A DNA stretch of 64,000 bases from assembly GCF_900465315.1 (NCBI RefSeq), contig NZ_UBIX01000010.1. One strand, written 5' to 3'. Made by a program: the position numbers and the translations under genes. The notes below the pieces were generated by a model, which saw only the letters and a program-made list of their open reading frames with translations, did not search any database and had not been told where the DNA came from. This DNA comes from Asaia bogorensis_B. GTDB lineage: Bacteria > Pseudomonadota > Alphaproteobacteria > Acetobacterales > Acetobacteraceae. The stretch's first letter is position 1. Each line of letters starts with the position of its first letter. This document shows positions 7,473 through 16,678 of this stretch, piece after piece.

Positions 7473-9344
7473 TCAGGCCGGCTCGACCTCGTCTGTCTTC
7501 AGATAAAGCTTCCCGCCATGGGCCTTGAAGCTCTCTTTCATGTCTTCCATGCCCTGCTCACGTTCGGCATTGCGCCGGATGTCATGACTGATCTTCATCG
7601 AGCAGAATTTGGGCCCGCACATCGAGCAGAAATGGGCAGTCTTGTGCGCCTCTTTCGGCAGGGTCTCGTCGTGATAGGACCGCGCTGTATCCGGGTCGAG
7701 TGCCAGATTGAACTGGTCCTGCCACCGGAATTCGAAACGTGCACGGGAGATGGCATCATCACGAATCTGAGCCGCAGGATGCCCCTTAGCGAGGTCAGCG
7801 GCATGGGCGGCGATCTTGTAGGTGATGACCCCCACCTTGACGTCGGATCGGTCTGGCAGCCCGAGATGCTCTTTGGGCGTGACATAACAGAGCATGGCAC
7901 ACCCATACCAGCCAATCATCGCGGCGCCGATGCCTGAGGTGATGTGATCATAGCCGGGGGCAATATCGGTGGTGAGCGGACCAAGCGTATAGAACGGGGC
8001 TTCGCCACATTCGCGCAGCTGCTTGGTCATGTTGATCTTGATCTTGTGCATGGGCACATGGCCCGGCCCTTCGATCATGACCTGACATCCCTTCGCCCAT
8101 GCAATACGGGCGAGTTCGCCAAGCGTTTCGAGTTCGGCAAACTGGGCCGCGTCGTTTGCATCGGCGATCGAGCCAGGGCGCAGCCCGTCACCCAGCGAGA
8201 ACGAGATGTCGTAGCGACGCATGATGTCGCAGATCTCGTCGAAATGTTCGTACAGGAAATTCTCGCGGTGATGGGCGAGGCACCATGCGGCCATGATCGA
8301 CCCGCCGCGTGAGACGATACCTGTGGTGCGTTGCGCCGTGAGCGGCACATGGGCGATGCGGACGCCTGCATGGATGGTGAAGTAATCCACCCCCTGCTCC
8401 GCCTGTTCGATCAGGGTGTCGCGATAGATTTCCCAGGTCAGATCCTCGGCGACGCCGCCCACTTTCTCCAGCGCCTGATAGAGCGGCACGGTGCCGATCG
8501 GCACGGGCGAGTTGCGCAGGATCCAGTCGCGGATATTGTGGATGTTGCGACCGGTTGAGAGGTCCATCACCGTATCGGCGCCCCAGCGGATGGACCAGAC
8601 CAGTTTTTCAACTTCCTCGGCAGCGGAGGATGTCACTGCCGAATTGCCGATATTGGCGTTGATCTTCACCAGAAAGTTGCGCCCGATGATCATGGGCTCA
8701 AGTTCGGGATGGTTGATATTGGCAGGGATGATTGCGCGACCGGCTGCGATTTCCGAGCGCACGAATTCAGGGGTGATGAAGCTCGGAATTTCAGCCCCGA
8801 AATCCTCTCCATCGGCACGGCGTGCCTCGGCACCCTCGACCATTTCGGCGCGCCCTAGATTTTCACGATGGGCGACGAAAATCATCTCGTCCGTGATGAT
8901 CCCTGCACGGGCGAACTCGTATTGGGTCACAGGGTGGCCATCCTGCCCGCACAGAACGCCGTGGGGGGCCGGGCACTGGGGCACCGCATGATCGCCCTTG
9001 GCGAAGCCGTTATCCTCAGGTTTGATCGCGCGGGTCTCGGTCACTTTCGTGAGGCCACGGCGCGACAGCCAATGCTCGCGCAGTCGGGGCAGACCAAGAG
9101 ATACATCGGCATGATAGCCGGGGGCGGTATAGGGGCCGGATGTGTCGTAAACTCTCACCGCGGGCTCGTTCGCGCTGGGCTCGAGATCGATTTCGCGAAA
9201 TGGTACGGTGATATCGGGCCGGTCAGCCGGGCTTGAAATAATCTTGCGCGAGCCCGAGATCGGACCGGTTGTTACCGTGCCATGCGCGGGCGCGCGATCG
9301 AGCGTATTGGCCTTGGTGGAATGAAGCGTTGAGTCGTCCATCAT
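7473..9344 (-). CDS. thiC: Phosphomethylpyrimidine synthase (thiamine biosynthesis)
   Basis: Radical-SAM enzyme that rearranges aminoimidazole ribotide into hydroxymethylpyrimidine phosphate, the pyrimidine half of thiamine. The 623-residue length and landmarks are typical: an N-terminal ThiC-associated domain, RAIIPANINHPELEPMIIG, MDLSTGRNIHNIRDWI, the barrel segment with GGGSI-like RGGSIMAAWCL, and the C-terminal [4Fe-4S] motif CSMCGPKFC (Cys-x2-Cys-x4-Cys, near residues 570-580). Two adjacent ATGs (9344 and 9341) follow AAGGGGAG; the second has the better spacing. A TPP riboswitch lies upstream. Confidence 0.98.
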   Translation of the reverse strand: MMDDSTLHSTKANTLDRAPAHGTVTTGPISGSRKIISSPADRPDITVPFREIDLEPSANEPAVRVYDTSGPYTAPGYHADVSLGLPRLREHWLSRRGLTKVTETRAIKPEDNGFAKGDHAVPQCPAPHGVLCGQDGHPVTQYEFARAGIITDEMIFVAHRENLGRAEMVEGAEARRADGEDFGAEIPSFITPEFVRSEIAAGRAIIPANINHPELEPMIIGRNFLVKINANIGNSAVTSSAAEEVEKLVWSIRWGADTVMDLSTGRNIHNIRDWILRNSPVPIGTVPLYQALEKVGGVAEDLTWEIYRDTLIEQAEQGVDYFTIHAGVRIAHVPLTAQRTTGIVSRGGSIMAAWCLAHHRENFLYEHFDEICDIMRRYDISFSLGDGLRPGSIADANDAAQFAELETLGELARIAWAKGCQVMIEGPGHVPMHKIKINMTKQLRECGEAPFYTLGPLTTDIAPGYDHITSGIGAAMIGWYGCAMLCYVTPKEHLGLPDRSDVKVGVITYKIAAHAADLAKGHPAAQIRDDAISRARFEFRWQDQFNLALDPDTARSYHDETLPKEAHKTAHFCSMCGPKFCSMKISHDIRRNAEREQGMEDMKESFKAHGGKLYLKTDEVEPA

Positions 9345-9429
9345 GTCTCCCCTTGCGGCGTGGAGTTATGTCCGACAGCGCAAGAGCAGAGTGAACGGAA
9401 GTCGCGTGTAGGGGGACCGGGCCGCTCAC

Positions 9430-9550
9430 ACCAATCCCTACGCCGGTACGAACCGGATCAGGTTCTTCGCCCACATGCCGGGGCGAAAGGGTCGCTGCGC
9501 TGCGGAAATCCCGCCATCAGCCTCTCAGCCTCTTGTCGAGGCCCCCCCTG
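9430..9550 (-). ncRNA. TPP riboswitch (THI element) controlling thiC
   Basis: On the minus strand the conserved parts of the thiamine pyrophosphate aptamer appear in order: GGCTGAGA (complement of 9523-9530), CTGATCCGG (9453-9461) and GCGTAGGGA (9435-9443), with a G-rich 5' arm near 9541-9549. It lies about 85 nt upstream of the thiC start, so TPP binding should reduce thiC expression, probably at translation initiation or by attenuation. The expression platform was not resolved. Confidence 0.95.
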
Positions 9551-9662
9551 GTATGGACGGGAGCATTGCGTGGTTAGGCGCGTACTGTCAATCGAATTAA
9601 CGATGCAGGATCACGGCCTCTGCAAGATTGCCCGGTTGGGTTGATAGCCCGTGCGTGGCCTG

Positions 9663-9911
9663 TCAGGCACGCACATGGGAAGCCCGGGCGCTCATTGGCT
9701 TGAGCTGCCCTATTTCCTGATCATGGCGATTCATGCCAGCTGGCGTGATGTGAAAGCGCCCGTCATCGCCCAGAGTCACAAAACCCATCTCCTGCAGGCG
9801 CTCCAGACAAGGCTGGTCGCGCAAATCCTGCGGACGGCCTATGCCCTCGCAGAGAAGCACACGATGCAGCGTCGAGCGACAGCACGTTTCGAGATAGGGT
9901 TCATCCCACAT
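9663..9911 (-). CDS. Small winged-helix-like hypothetical protein
   Basis: Encodes about 82 residues from the ATG at 9911, which has GGAG eight nt upstream. The reading frame extends further upstream (ATG 9959) but lacks a Shine-Dalgarno there. The sequence MWDEPYLETCCRSTLHRVLL then LERLQEMGFVTLGDDG and RFHITPAG reads like one small helical plus beta-wing unit, as in winged-helix proteins. No function is recognised. It stands alone between thiC and pyrD. Confidence 0.5.
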   Translation of the reverse strand: MWDEPYLETCCRSTLHRVLLCEGIGRPQDLRDQPCLERLQEMGFVTLGDDGRFHITPAGMNRHDQEIGQLKPMSARASHVRA

Positions 9912-10187
9912 GATGCTGTCTCCATATTGCGCCCGATTGGGTGGCGTGGCGCTTCGCATAACAGGTCGCGCCCGGCCTTTCCACGGTCCATCGCATCTTC
10001 CGGTCACGTTTTGCCCGTTTTCAGGCAGTCAGGAGCACCTCTGTCCGGGTATTGCACGAGAGCAGGAAACGGGTCGGGTGGCGACGTCAGGTTTGTGAGT
10101 GGCTAGGCAAATTGACCTGGAAAGGGGTCGACCCGTCCTGTCACGACGTTATAGAGAGGCGCACAGAAATTACCTGCAGGATATGTC

Positions 10188-11261
10188 ATGGCGCGCGCGT
10201 TCCTATCCAGACTTTCTACCCGGATGTTCCACGGTTTCGACCCGGAGACGGCGCATGAAGCCGCCATCGAGGCGCTTGCGCTGGGGCTCGGGCCGAGTGC
10301 CGCGAAGGATGTGCCAGCGCTGGTTACCCGCTGCATGGGGCTGCGTTTTCCAAACCCGGTCGGCCTCGCCGCAGGGTTTGACAAGAATGCCCGCGCCCCG
10401 CTTGCTCTGGCCCGTATGGGTTTCGGTCATGTCGAATGTGGGACCGTGACGCCGCGCCCGCAGGAGGGCAACCCCAAGCCGCGTCTTTTCCGTCTGACCG
10501 AAGACCGGGCGATCATCAACCGCATGGGGTTCAACGGCGATGGCATCGATGCCTTTGTCCAGCGGCTTGAACGGTTCCGCTCCCTCCAGGCTTGGCGCAA
10601 TGCAGCACTTCGGGCGGTGCCGGTCGGAGCCAATCTGGGCATCAACAAGCTCGGTGCCCGCCCTCTGGAAGATTATCCTTATCTCGTCTCGCGCGTCGCT
10701 CCTCTGGCTGATTACATTACCATCAACCTTTCATCGCCCAATACGCCGGGACTGCGTGACCTCCAGAGCGCAGGCACGCTTCTTGACATCCTCAATGCCG
10801 TGAAGCGCCATAACGTCGGGCACCCGCCCCTTGTCATCAAGCTGGCGCCTGATCTCGACCCTGACGCGCTGCCGGAAATTGTCGAGGCGGCCATCGAAGG
10901 CGGCGCTGCGGGTATCATCGTGAACAACACCACGATCAGTCGCCCCCCTTCCCTGCGTTCCGCTCTTGCGCAAGAGACTGGTGGTTTGTCGGGCCGCCCT
11001 CTGGCACAGCTGGCGGTGAGGATGCTTCATCGGATTGTGCCGCTGGTTCGGGGGCGTATAGCCGTGATCTCCTGCGGCGGCATCGAGAGCGGTTTCGACG
11101 TTTTCGAACGTCTGCGGGCTGGCGCCGATATGGTGCAGGTCTATAGCGCCCTGATCTATCACGGACCCTATCTGGTGCAGCGCATCAAGAAGGAACTGCT
11201 ACGCGAGCTCTCCCGTGAGGGTCTGGAGTCCGTAACCGACCTGAAGTCTCTGCGAAGCTGA
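10188..11261 (+). CDS. pyrD: Dihydroorotate dehydrogenase (quinone), class 2
   Basis: Membrane-associated FMN enzyme that oxidises dihydroorotate to orotate in pyrimidine synthesis and passes electrons to quinone. The 357-residue length and an N-terminal extension before the barrel mark class 2. FMN and substrate motifs include PVGLAAGFDKNARAP, INRMGFNGDG, NLGINK, the catalytic-loop NLSSPNTPGLRDLQ with its serine, and SCGGIESGFD near the C-terminus. The ATG follows AGGAT at suitable spacing. It is probably monocistronic or the first gene ahead of the channel gene. Confidence 0.97.
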   Translation: MARAFLSRLSTRMFHGFDPETAHEAAIEALALGLGPSAAKDVPALVTRCMGLRFPNPVGLAAGFDKNARAPLALARMGFGHVECGTVTPRPQEGNPKPRLFRLTEDRAIINRMGFNGDGIDAFVQRLERFRSLQAWRNAALRAVPVGANLGINKLGARPLEDYPYLVSRVAPLADYITINLSSPNTPGLRDLQSAGTLLDILNAVKRHNVGHPPLVIKLAPDLDPDALPEIVEAAIEGGAAGIIVNNTTISRPPSLRSALAQETGGLSGRPLAQLAVRMLHRIVPLVRGRIAVISCGGIESGFDVFERLRAGADMVQVYSALIYHGPYLVQRIKKELLRELSREGLESVTDLKSLRS

Positions 11262-11351
11262 GCTGCGGGTAAACCAAGGATGCAAACGTAATGGCCCCTC
11301 GACCGTTTGCATCCCTATCATTCTGAACGAACACTGGAGGCGATCATCGAA

Positions 11352-13718
11352 ATGTCTGCTCTGAAAAGGCGGTCGGCCCTGCAAACCCTTTACGGGCTCT
11401 TCCTTGTCTTTGCCCTTTCGGTATCTCCTTCACTGGCTCAAGCGGCTCCCAGCGACAGCAGTTCATCGCTAACACCGCTGGTTCCATCGGCAGCCGACGG
11501 ATATGGCTGGACGACTGTCTCGGCCACACTGAACCGTCAGATTGCTACGGCGCAGGGGCGCTTGAAATATATCTACGGCCAGCTTAACCGCACCGACATC
11601 GTTCTTGGCAGTGAGACCCTTTCTGACTTGTCCGATCAGATAGACACGATCACGACAATGGCCCAGTCAATACAGACGCAGGCGACGTCGTATCAGACTG
11701 TCTATCAGAGCTACCTTGAGATCGTCGGTGCCAAGGCGGACGGAGAAAGTCAGGCCATCGTTGCGCAAAGAACTCATTTGCAGGCGGTGCTGCAAGATAT
11801 CAAGTCTACGGTGACACAGGGTAAGCTCCTCGGTTTGCAGGCCAAACAGGTCCAGCTGGAGGTGCAGCGGCGCGGTACGGTGAGTCAGCAGGCTCTGCTG
11901 TCCGAGCGCATCGCTTCGCCGTTTACATTGACGTTCTGGCGCAATCTTGTCGCAGAGGGTCAGGACCTTCGTCTGACATTCGCCCCGCCACTGAATAACG
12001 GTTACGCGGGGGTGCTCTACAACTGGCCCTGGATGCTTGGGTCGCTGATCGTCGTGTTCGCTCTGACAGCCCTGCTGTCTCGCCCGGTTTACCGCCTTTT
12101 TCGCGTCGCGGAGAGTAACATATCGACGCGCTTCACCGGCGAGCCCCTCGATGACACGCACCAGTCTTTCATCCCTGTAGCGCTCAGCGGTCTGGCCTGC
12201 GGCTTCATCATGTTCGTTCTTTGGGAGATCGCATCCGGGTTACTGTCTCTCGACGCCGGCCGCTCCCCTTTATTTGCAGCAGGAATTGCCGGTATCATGC
12301 CGCTTTGCGGCTTCATCCTCGGAGCAGGCCTGCCGGCCCTGAGCCGTGCTACCGCCGTAGACGCGGTGTCCCAGCACGTCACCCGTGCCCTGTGGGGTGT
12401 AGACTGGGGCGTTGCAATCCTTTTGCTGCTCCAGACACTTTTCATAATTGTCGGTCAGGAAAACGCTTTTCCCACAACCGCCCGGCGTCTGATCGAGGCA
12501 TTATTCACGATTGTCGTAAGCCTCCTTTTTGTAGGTTTGTGCCGCAAGCTGACCGGTCGAACAGACGCCAAAATGGCGCCGGCTTTCTATGGCATGGCCT
12601 GGTTGGTGCTCGTAGTCAGCTGGATTGCCATTGCGCTGGGTTATCTGGCCTTCGCATTTGCTGTTGCCGTATGGGCACTGACACTCTCAGTGAGCCTTTC
12701 GACACTCTTTCTGCTCTCTGTGGCGGTCAAGGAATTCACCACGCGCGCATTTTCGGTTGGCTCGACCGTTTCGAGACGTCTCTCACGTCTCGGTGTCCAT
12801 GCTAACCGGGTCGCGCAGTTCGGGGTCATTGTATCTGGTGCCATCAATATCGGGTTGATTATCGTTTTCGTGGCGATCTGCCTTTCCGAAGGCAGGCTCG
12901 ATGTTCCGGTTGTCGCGGATAACGTCCGTGGGCTTTTTGTCGGCCAGACCATCAATGGCGTTCAGTTTTCGCTGAATACGGCAGTCCTCTGTCTCGTTAT
13001 TCTTGTTGTGTCCTATTATGCCATCGGCGCATTCAGCCAGTGGCTTGAGTCACGACTTTTCCCGACGACCAATCTTGATATCGGCGCCCGCACGTCCATC
13101 CTCAACATCTTCAAATATGTCGCATGGATCGCGGTGTTTCTGATGGTGCTTTCAGAAGCCGGCGTGACGGTCAAAAACCTGACTTGGGTCGTCAGCGCCT
13201 TGTCTGTCGGTATCGGCTTTGGCCTTCAGGCCATTGTGCAGAATTTCGTGTCAGGCGTGATCCTGCTAGCGGAGCGGCCGATCCGCGTAGGCGATCTGAT
13301 TGAACTCGGTTCTATTAAGGGAGATGTCAAACGCATCAGTGTTCGTTCGACCGAAATTGGTCTGGGCGACGGATCGACCATGATTGTCCCGAACTCGCAG
13401 TTCATCACCTCTGCCGTTCGCAATGCGACGCTCGGCACTGCACTGAGCGCCGCTTCCGCAACCGTCACGATTTCTCCGCGTGCCGATGCGACAAAAGCTC
13501 AGGCAGCGTTGATGGACATGATGACCCAGCGCGAGGATATCCTCCAGAACCCTGCACCCGGCGTTGCCATCTCGGCGATTACCGATACGGGTATAACGCT
13601 TGCCCTTTCGGCCAAGGTCGCCTCGGTGCGTGATGTTGGGGGTGTGACCAATGCCATCATGCTGGATGCCTACCGCGTATTGCAGGAAGCCGGGGTCGAA
13701 CTTGGCAAGCCAGCCTGA
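11352..13718 (+). CDS. MscS-family mechanosensitive channel with DUF3772-type periplasmic domain
   Basis: A 788-residue inner-membrane channel of the large MscS class. A cleavable signal peptide (QTLYGLFLVFALSVSPSLAQA) precedes a coiled periplasmic domain of about 200 residues resembling DUF3772. About ten membrane helices follow, then the MscS pore and beta domain with VGIGFGLQAIVQNFVSG and LAERPIRVGDLIELG (about residues 620-660). The likely role is release of solutes on hypo-osmotic stress. The ATG at 11352 is chosen because it precedes the signal peptide; an in-frame TTG at 11307 is less likely. A strong terminator follows. Confidence 0.92.
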   Translation: MSALKRRSALQTLYGLFLVFALSVSPSLAQAAPSDSSSSLTPLVPSAADGYGWTTVSATLNRQIATAQGRLKYIYGQLNRTDIVLGSETLSDLSDQIDTITTMAQSIQTQATSYQTVYQSYLEIVGAKADGESQAIVAQRTHLQAVLQDIKSTVTQGKLLGLQAKQVQLEVQRRGTVSQQALLSERIASPFTLTFWRNLVAEGQDLRLTFAPPLNNGYAGVLYNWPWMLGSLIVVFALTALLSRPVYRLFRVAESNISTRFTGEPLDDTHQSFIPVALSGLACGFIMFVLWEIASGLLSLDAGRSPLFAAGIAGIMPLCGFILGAGLPALSRATAVDAVSQHVTRALWGVDWGVAILLLLQTLFIIVGQENAFPTTARRLIEALFTIVVSLLFVGLCRKLTGRTDAKMAPAFYGMAWLVLVVSWIAIALGYLAFAFAVAVWALTLSVSLSTLFLLSVAVKEFTTRAFSVGSTVSRRLSRLGVHANRVAQFGVIVSGAINIGLIIVFVAICLSEGRLDVPVVADNVRGLFVGQTINGVQFSLNTAVLCLVILVVSYYAIGAFSQWLESRLFPTTNLDIGARTSILNIFKYVAWIAVFLMVLSEAGVTVKNLTWVVSALSVGIGFGLQAIVQNFVSGVILLAERPIRVGDLIELGSIKGDVKRISVRSTEIGLGDGSTMIVPNSQFITSAVRNATLGTALSAASATVTISPRADATKAQAALMDMMTQREDILQNPAPGVAISAITDTGITLALSAKVASVRDVGGVTNAIMLDAYRVLQEAGVELGKPA

Positions 13719-13748
13719 CATCACAGCGATCGGCTCTGAAATGAACAA

Positions 13749-13781
13749 GGGGGCGGGAGATCAATCTCCCGCCCCCTTATT
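13749..13781. terminator. Strong rho-independent terminator between convergent genes
   Basis: A perfect 12-bp stem, GGGGGCGGGAGA (13749-13760) with TCTCCCGCCCCC (13765-13776), has a TCAA loop and is followed by TTATTTC. On the opposite strand a weaker U-tract follows. It separates the mechanosensitive channel gene from the convergent ubiH-like gene. Confidence 0.88.
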
Positions 13782-13815
13782 TCATCTCTCACCCTGAATT
13801 TTTTCAGACAACGGC

Positions 13816-15054
13816 TCAGGCTGCGTGGTCACGGTCCATCAGGAAGCCTGTGACCAAGGATTTGAACGGTGTCAGACGCTCGGCAAGCGCCAGCCCCGCC
13901 CGGCGCAATGCCAGAACAGGTTTGGCGTCATGGGTGTAAAGTGAGGCAATACCATTCGTGGCGGCAAACAAGGGTGCCGTGGCCCGGCGATGACGGCGCT
14001 CGAAGCGTCGCAGCAGATCGGCAGCGCCCGGATCGGCATCACCCAAGCCGATTTCCTCACTCAGGATACTCTGGCCTTTGAGCCCGAGATTGAAGCCATG
14101 GGCTGTTATCGGATGCATGCCCACAGCGGCATCGCCGATCAAGGCAAGGCGCGGGGCCTGAAAGCGATGGGCGAAGACGGTTTTGAGGGGGTAGGTACAG
14201 CGCGCGCTTTCCAAACTCATCGGGCCCAGTCGCCCCTGTGTCCTGCGCGTGATGTCCTCATCAAAGGCAGCTTTATCGAGCTGCTTGAGCGCCTCAATTT
14301 CGGAAGGGTCAAGGGTCAGCACGAGTGATGACAAATGACCGGGCTGATCGTCATCTGCCACTGGCAAGAGGGCAATTGTCTGCCCTTCATCGAACCACTG
14401 CAGCGCCACGCCGTCATGCGGCTCGGGGTGGCGCATGCGGCAGACCATGATGACCTTGCCGAAATCATGCACGATTGCGCCAATTCCGCGAGACTGCCTG
14501 ATTCGTGAGAACCGTCCATCCGCTGCGACCAGAAGAGCGCTTTCGATGAGCCTGCCATCATCGAGCAGGACCGTCGCGACATCGCTGGTGCCGGAGCTTC
14601 TCGCAACAGAGCGACCCGACAGGATCGATACTTTGCCCTGCCCCTGAACCGCTCGATGCAGCGCGGTGCGAATCAGGTGGTTGGGAACGAGATAACCCAG
14701 CGCTTCAGTCGCGTCGCCGAATTCCTGCCCTGCCGGGGCCCGAAACAGCAAAGCCCCCGAAGGATGATCCGGCGCTTCCTGGCCAGTCTCAATGCGGGCA
14801 GTTTTCAAGGGCGAAACACACTCGGATGGAATGTGACGCCAGACATCATGCGTCTGCAGCCAGCTGCGCGAGTGATGGGTCAGGGCGATCTCACGACCAT
14901 CAAACTTAGGTGCGCTGAGGGCCGCATCGGGTGCCGGATCGATGACGCCGACGCGCCAGCCACTCTCGGCAAGAGAAAGCGCGCAGGCCAGCCCTGCCGG
15001 GCCGGCCCCGGCAATCGTGATATCGAAACCGAGCGATGAGCCTGTGCGCGTCAC
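13816..15054 (-). CDS. ubiH: FAD-dependent ubiquinone-biosynthesis hydroxylase (UbiH/Coq6 family)
   Basis: Flavin monooxygenase of 412 residues that hydroxylates the ubiquinone ring precursor. The N-terminal dinucleotide-binding motif GAGPAGLACALSLAESG, a DG-type motif (LLVAADGRFSRIR) and the second FAD motif LIGDAAVGMHPITAHGFNLG are all present. The start is GTG 15054 and overlaps the TGA of the nitroreductase gene by four bases (GTGA), implying translational coupling. The position hydroxylated (C4, C5 or C6) cannot be assigned from sequence alone; ubiH is used in the family sense. Confidence 0.87.
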   Translation of the reverse strand: MTRTGSSLGFDITIAGAGPAGLACALSLAESGWRVGVIDPAPDAALSAPKFDGREIALTHHSRSWLQTHDVWRHIPSECVSPLKTARIETGQEAPDHPSGALLFRAPAGQEFGDATEALGYLVPNHLIRTALHRAVQGQGKVSILSGRSVARSSGTSDVATVLLDDGRLIESALLVAADGRFSRIRQSRGIGAIVHDFGKVIMVCRMRHPEPHDGVALQWFDEGQTIALLPVADDDQPGHLSSLVLTLDPSEIEALKQLDKAAFDEDITRRTQGRLGPMSLESARCTYPLKTVFAHRFQAPRLALIGDAAVGMHPITAHGFNLGLKGQSILSEEIGLGDADPGAADLLRRFERRHRRATAPLFAATNGIASLYTHDAKPVLALRRAGLALAERLTPFKSLVTGFLMDRDHAA

Positions 15055-15659
15055 TTGTCCGCCTCGAAGCTGACGGGTTCGCCCTTCCAGAACGCCATAT
15101 ACTCGGCAATGTCGGGGCGTTTGCTGCCATGGACAGGTTTGTCCGGCGTGCCCACGAAAAGGAACCCTGCGAGGCGCTGGGAGTCCCGAAGCCCCAAAGC
15201 CTCACGGAAACAAGGCTGCTCCGCGAAGTCGCTCGATACCCAGAAGCCGCCAAAACCCTCGGCATGAAGCGCATTCAGGACGTTCATGGCCCCCGCACCG
15301 ATCGACAGTTCCTGCTCCGAGACGGGAATCTTGCCTCGGGAGTCGATCTCCATGACGAGGGCTATGGTCATGGGCATCTCACCAAAACGCTGGCGGCGCT
15401 TGTCGATCTTCTTTTGCGGCACCTCAGAGTCGGCCGCGCTCATGGCCTTGACGACCTGCTCGGCAAATTCCGCGCGATGCTTGCCCTTGATCACAATGTA
15501 TCGCCAAGGCCGCATCTTCCCGTGATCCGGCGCTCGCAGCCCGGCAGAGAGGATGCGGGCGATCTGCTCCTTGTCAGGAGCGGGCGCGCTCAGATGATCG
15601 GTCGAGGCCCTGGATAGCAGGACATCAAGGGCGGGGGATGATGCGGGAGAGCTGCTCAT
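15051..15659 (-). CDS. Nitroreductase family protein (YdjA-like)
   Basis: An FMN-dependent NAD(P)H oxidoreductase-fold protein of 202 residues. ILSAGLRAPDHGKMRPWRYI is the FMN-binding entry motif (APDHGxxxPW) of the YdjA/RutE branch, and SIGAGAMNVLNALHAEGFGGFWVS is the second family landmark. ATG 15659 is chosen; the frame stays open for 600 nt upstream, but that extension is antisense to hisB and not convincing. It is coupled to the downstream ubiH-like gene. The physiological substrate is unknown. Confidence 0.88.
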   Translation of the reverse strand: MSSSPASSPALDVLLSRASTDHLSAPAPDKEQIARILSAGLRAPDHGKMRPWRYIVIKGKHRAEFAEQVVKAMSAADSEVPQKKIDKRRQRFGEMPMTIALVMEIDSRGKIPVSEQELSIGAGAMNVLNALHAEGFGGFWVSSDFAEQPCFREALGLRDSQRLAGFLFVGTPDKPVHGSKRPDIAEYMAFWKGEPVSFEADK

Positions 15660-15737
15660 GCCGGATAGATGGCAAGTTCCCGCGTGCTCGCCAAGAGGCC
15701 ATCGCGTATTCGCGACGAATAGTTTATGGAGGGAAAC

Positions 15738-16334
15738 ATGACAGACGCCCGACAGTCCCGCATCCACCGCAAGACCGGTGAGACCGATATCTCCGTTGCG
15801 ATCAATCTTGATGGCAGCGGGCAGGCCGAACTCGATAGCGGCATAGGGTTTTTCGACCATATGTTGACCGCGCTTGCCAAGCACGGCGGATTCGACCTCG
15901 ATGTGCGCTGTCACGGTGACCTTCATGTGGATGGCCATCATACCGTCGAGGATATTGGCATCGCCCTCGGCAAGGCCTTTGCCCAGGCGCTGGGTGACAA
16001 GAAGGGCATCACCCGCTTCGGGCATGCGCTGGTGCCACTCGATGAGGCGCTGTGTGAGGTGGTCGTGGATATCTCGGGCCGGCCCTACCTCGCCTGGAAT
16101 GTAACCTTCGAGCGCGAGCGTATCGGCGAGATGGATACGGATCTGTTCGAGGAATTCTATCGCGCCTTTGCCATGGCATCGTCGATTGCGCTTCATGTGA
16201 CCTGCAAGGCCGGGCGCAACGCTCATCATATTGCAGAGAGCGGATTCAAGGCATTTGCCCGCGCTCTGCGAATGGCGGTCGCGCATGATCCGCGAGCGCT
16301 TGGCATGATTCCATCCACGAAGGGGGTCTTGTGA
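15738..16334 (+). CDS. hisB: Imidazoleglycerol-phosphate dehydratase
   Basis: Manganese-dependent dehydratase of histidine synthesis, 198 residues, monofunctional (no phosphatase domain). The two conserved metal motifs HTVEDIGIALG and HHIAESGFKAFARAL are present, with FFDHMLTALAKHGGFDL at the N-terminus. ATG 15738 follows GGAGGG at ideal spacing, so it is preferred to the ATG at 15726. It is the first gene of a tightly packed his operon and overlaps the next gene by four bases (GTGA). Confidence 0.97.
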   Translation: MTDARQSRIHRKTGETDISVAINLDGSGQAELDSGIGFFDHMLTALAKHGGFDLDVRCHGDLHVDGHHTVEDIGIALGKAFAQALGDKKGITRFGHALVPLDEALCEVVVDISGRPYLAWNVTFERERIGEMDTDLFEEFYRAFAMASSIALHVTCKAGRNAHHIAESGFKAFARALRMAVAHDPRALGMIPSTKGVL

Positions 16335-16678
16335 ACGACTATCTTGCCTATCGCGCCGACGGCAATGTTGAGCCGATCATGGTCAAGCAGGGTTTTCACT
16401 GGTCCCTGCTCGTTTTCGGTCCGCTCGCATTGCTGGCTAGTGGGCGCTGGATTGCGTTCGCTCTGACAGCGTTGGTTAGTGTACTCCTCCTGCGTTGTGG
16501 CGGGGGCGCCGGGCTGGTGCTTTCGTGGACCTTCAACGTCGCGTTGGCCGTGTTCGGGGCCGAAGTGATTGGTTGGGATGCCCGGCTCAAGGGCTATGCC
16601 AGCAACGGGCTCTGGATGGGGCGCTCGGCTGAAGAGGCTCGGCTCAGGCTGATGGACAAGGATCGCGCTGCCTCATGA
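16331..16678 (+). CDS. DUF2628-type small membrane protein in the his operon
   Basis: A 115-residue protein with two or three hydrophobic segments (WSLLVFGPLALLASGRW, IAFALTALVSVLLLR, LSWTFNVALAVFGAEVIG) and a conserved C-terminal ARLKGYASNGLWMG-like motif. It lies between hisB and hisH with four-base overlaps on both sides (GTG start at 16331). A DUF2628 protein in this position is common in alphaproteobacteria, but its function is unknown. Confidence 0.82.
   Translation: MNDYLAYRADGNVEPIMVKQGFHWSLLVFGPLALLASGRWIAFALTALVSVLLLRCGGGAGLVLSWTFNVALAVFGAEVIGWDARLKGYASNGLWMGRSAEEARLRLMDKDRAAS

Noticed and set aside
15660..16286. N-terminal extension of the nitroreductase frame over hisB
   Set aside because: The frame is open but antisense to hisB; the family starts at the ATG at 15659.
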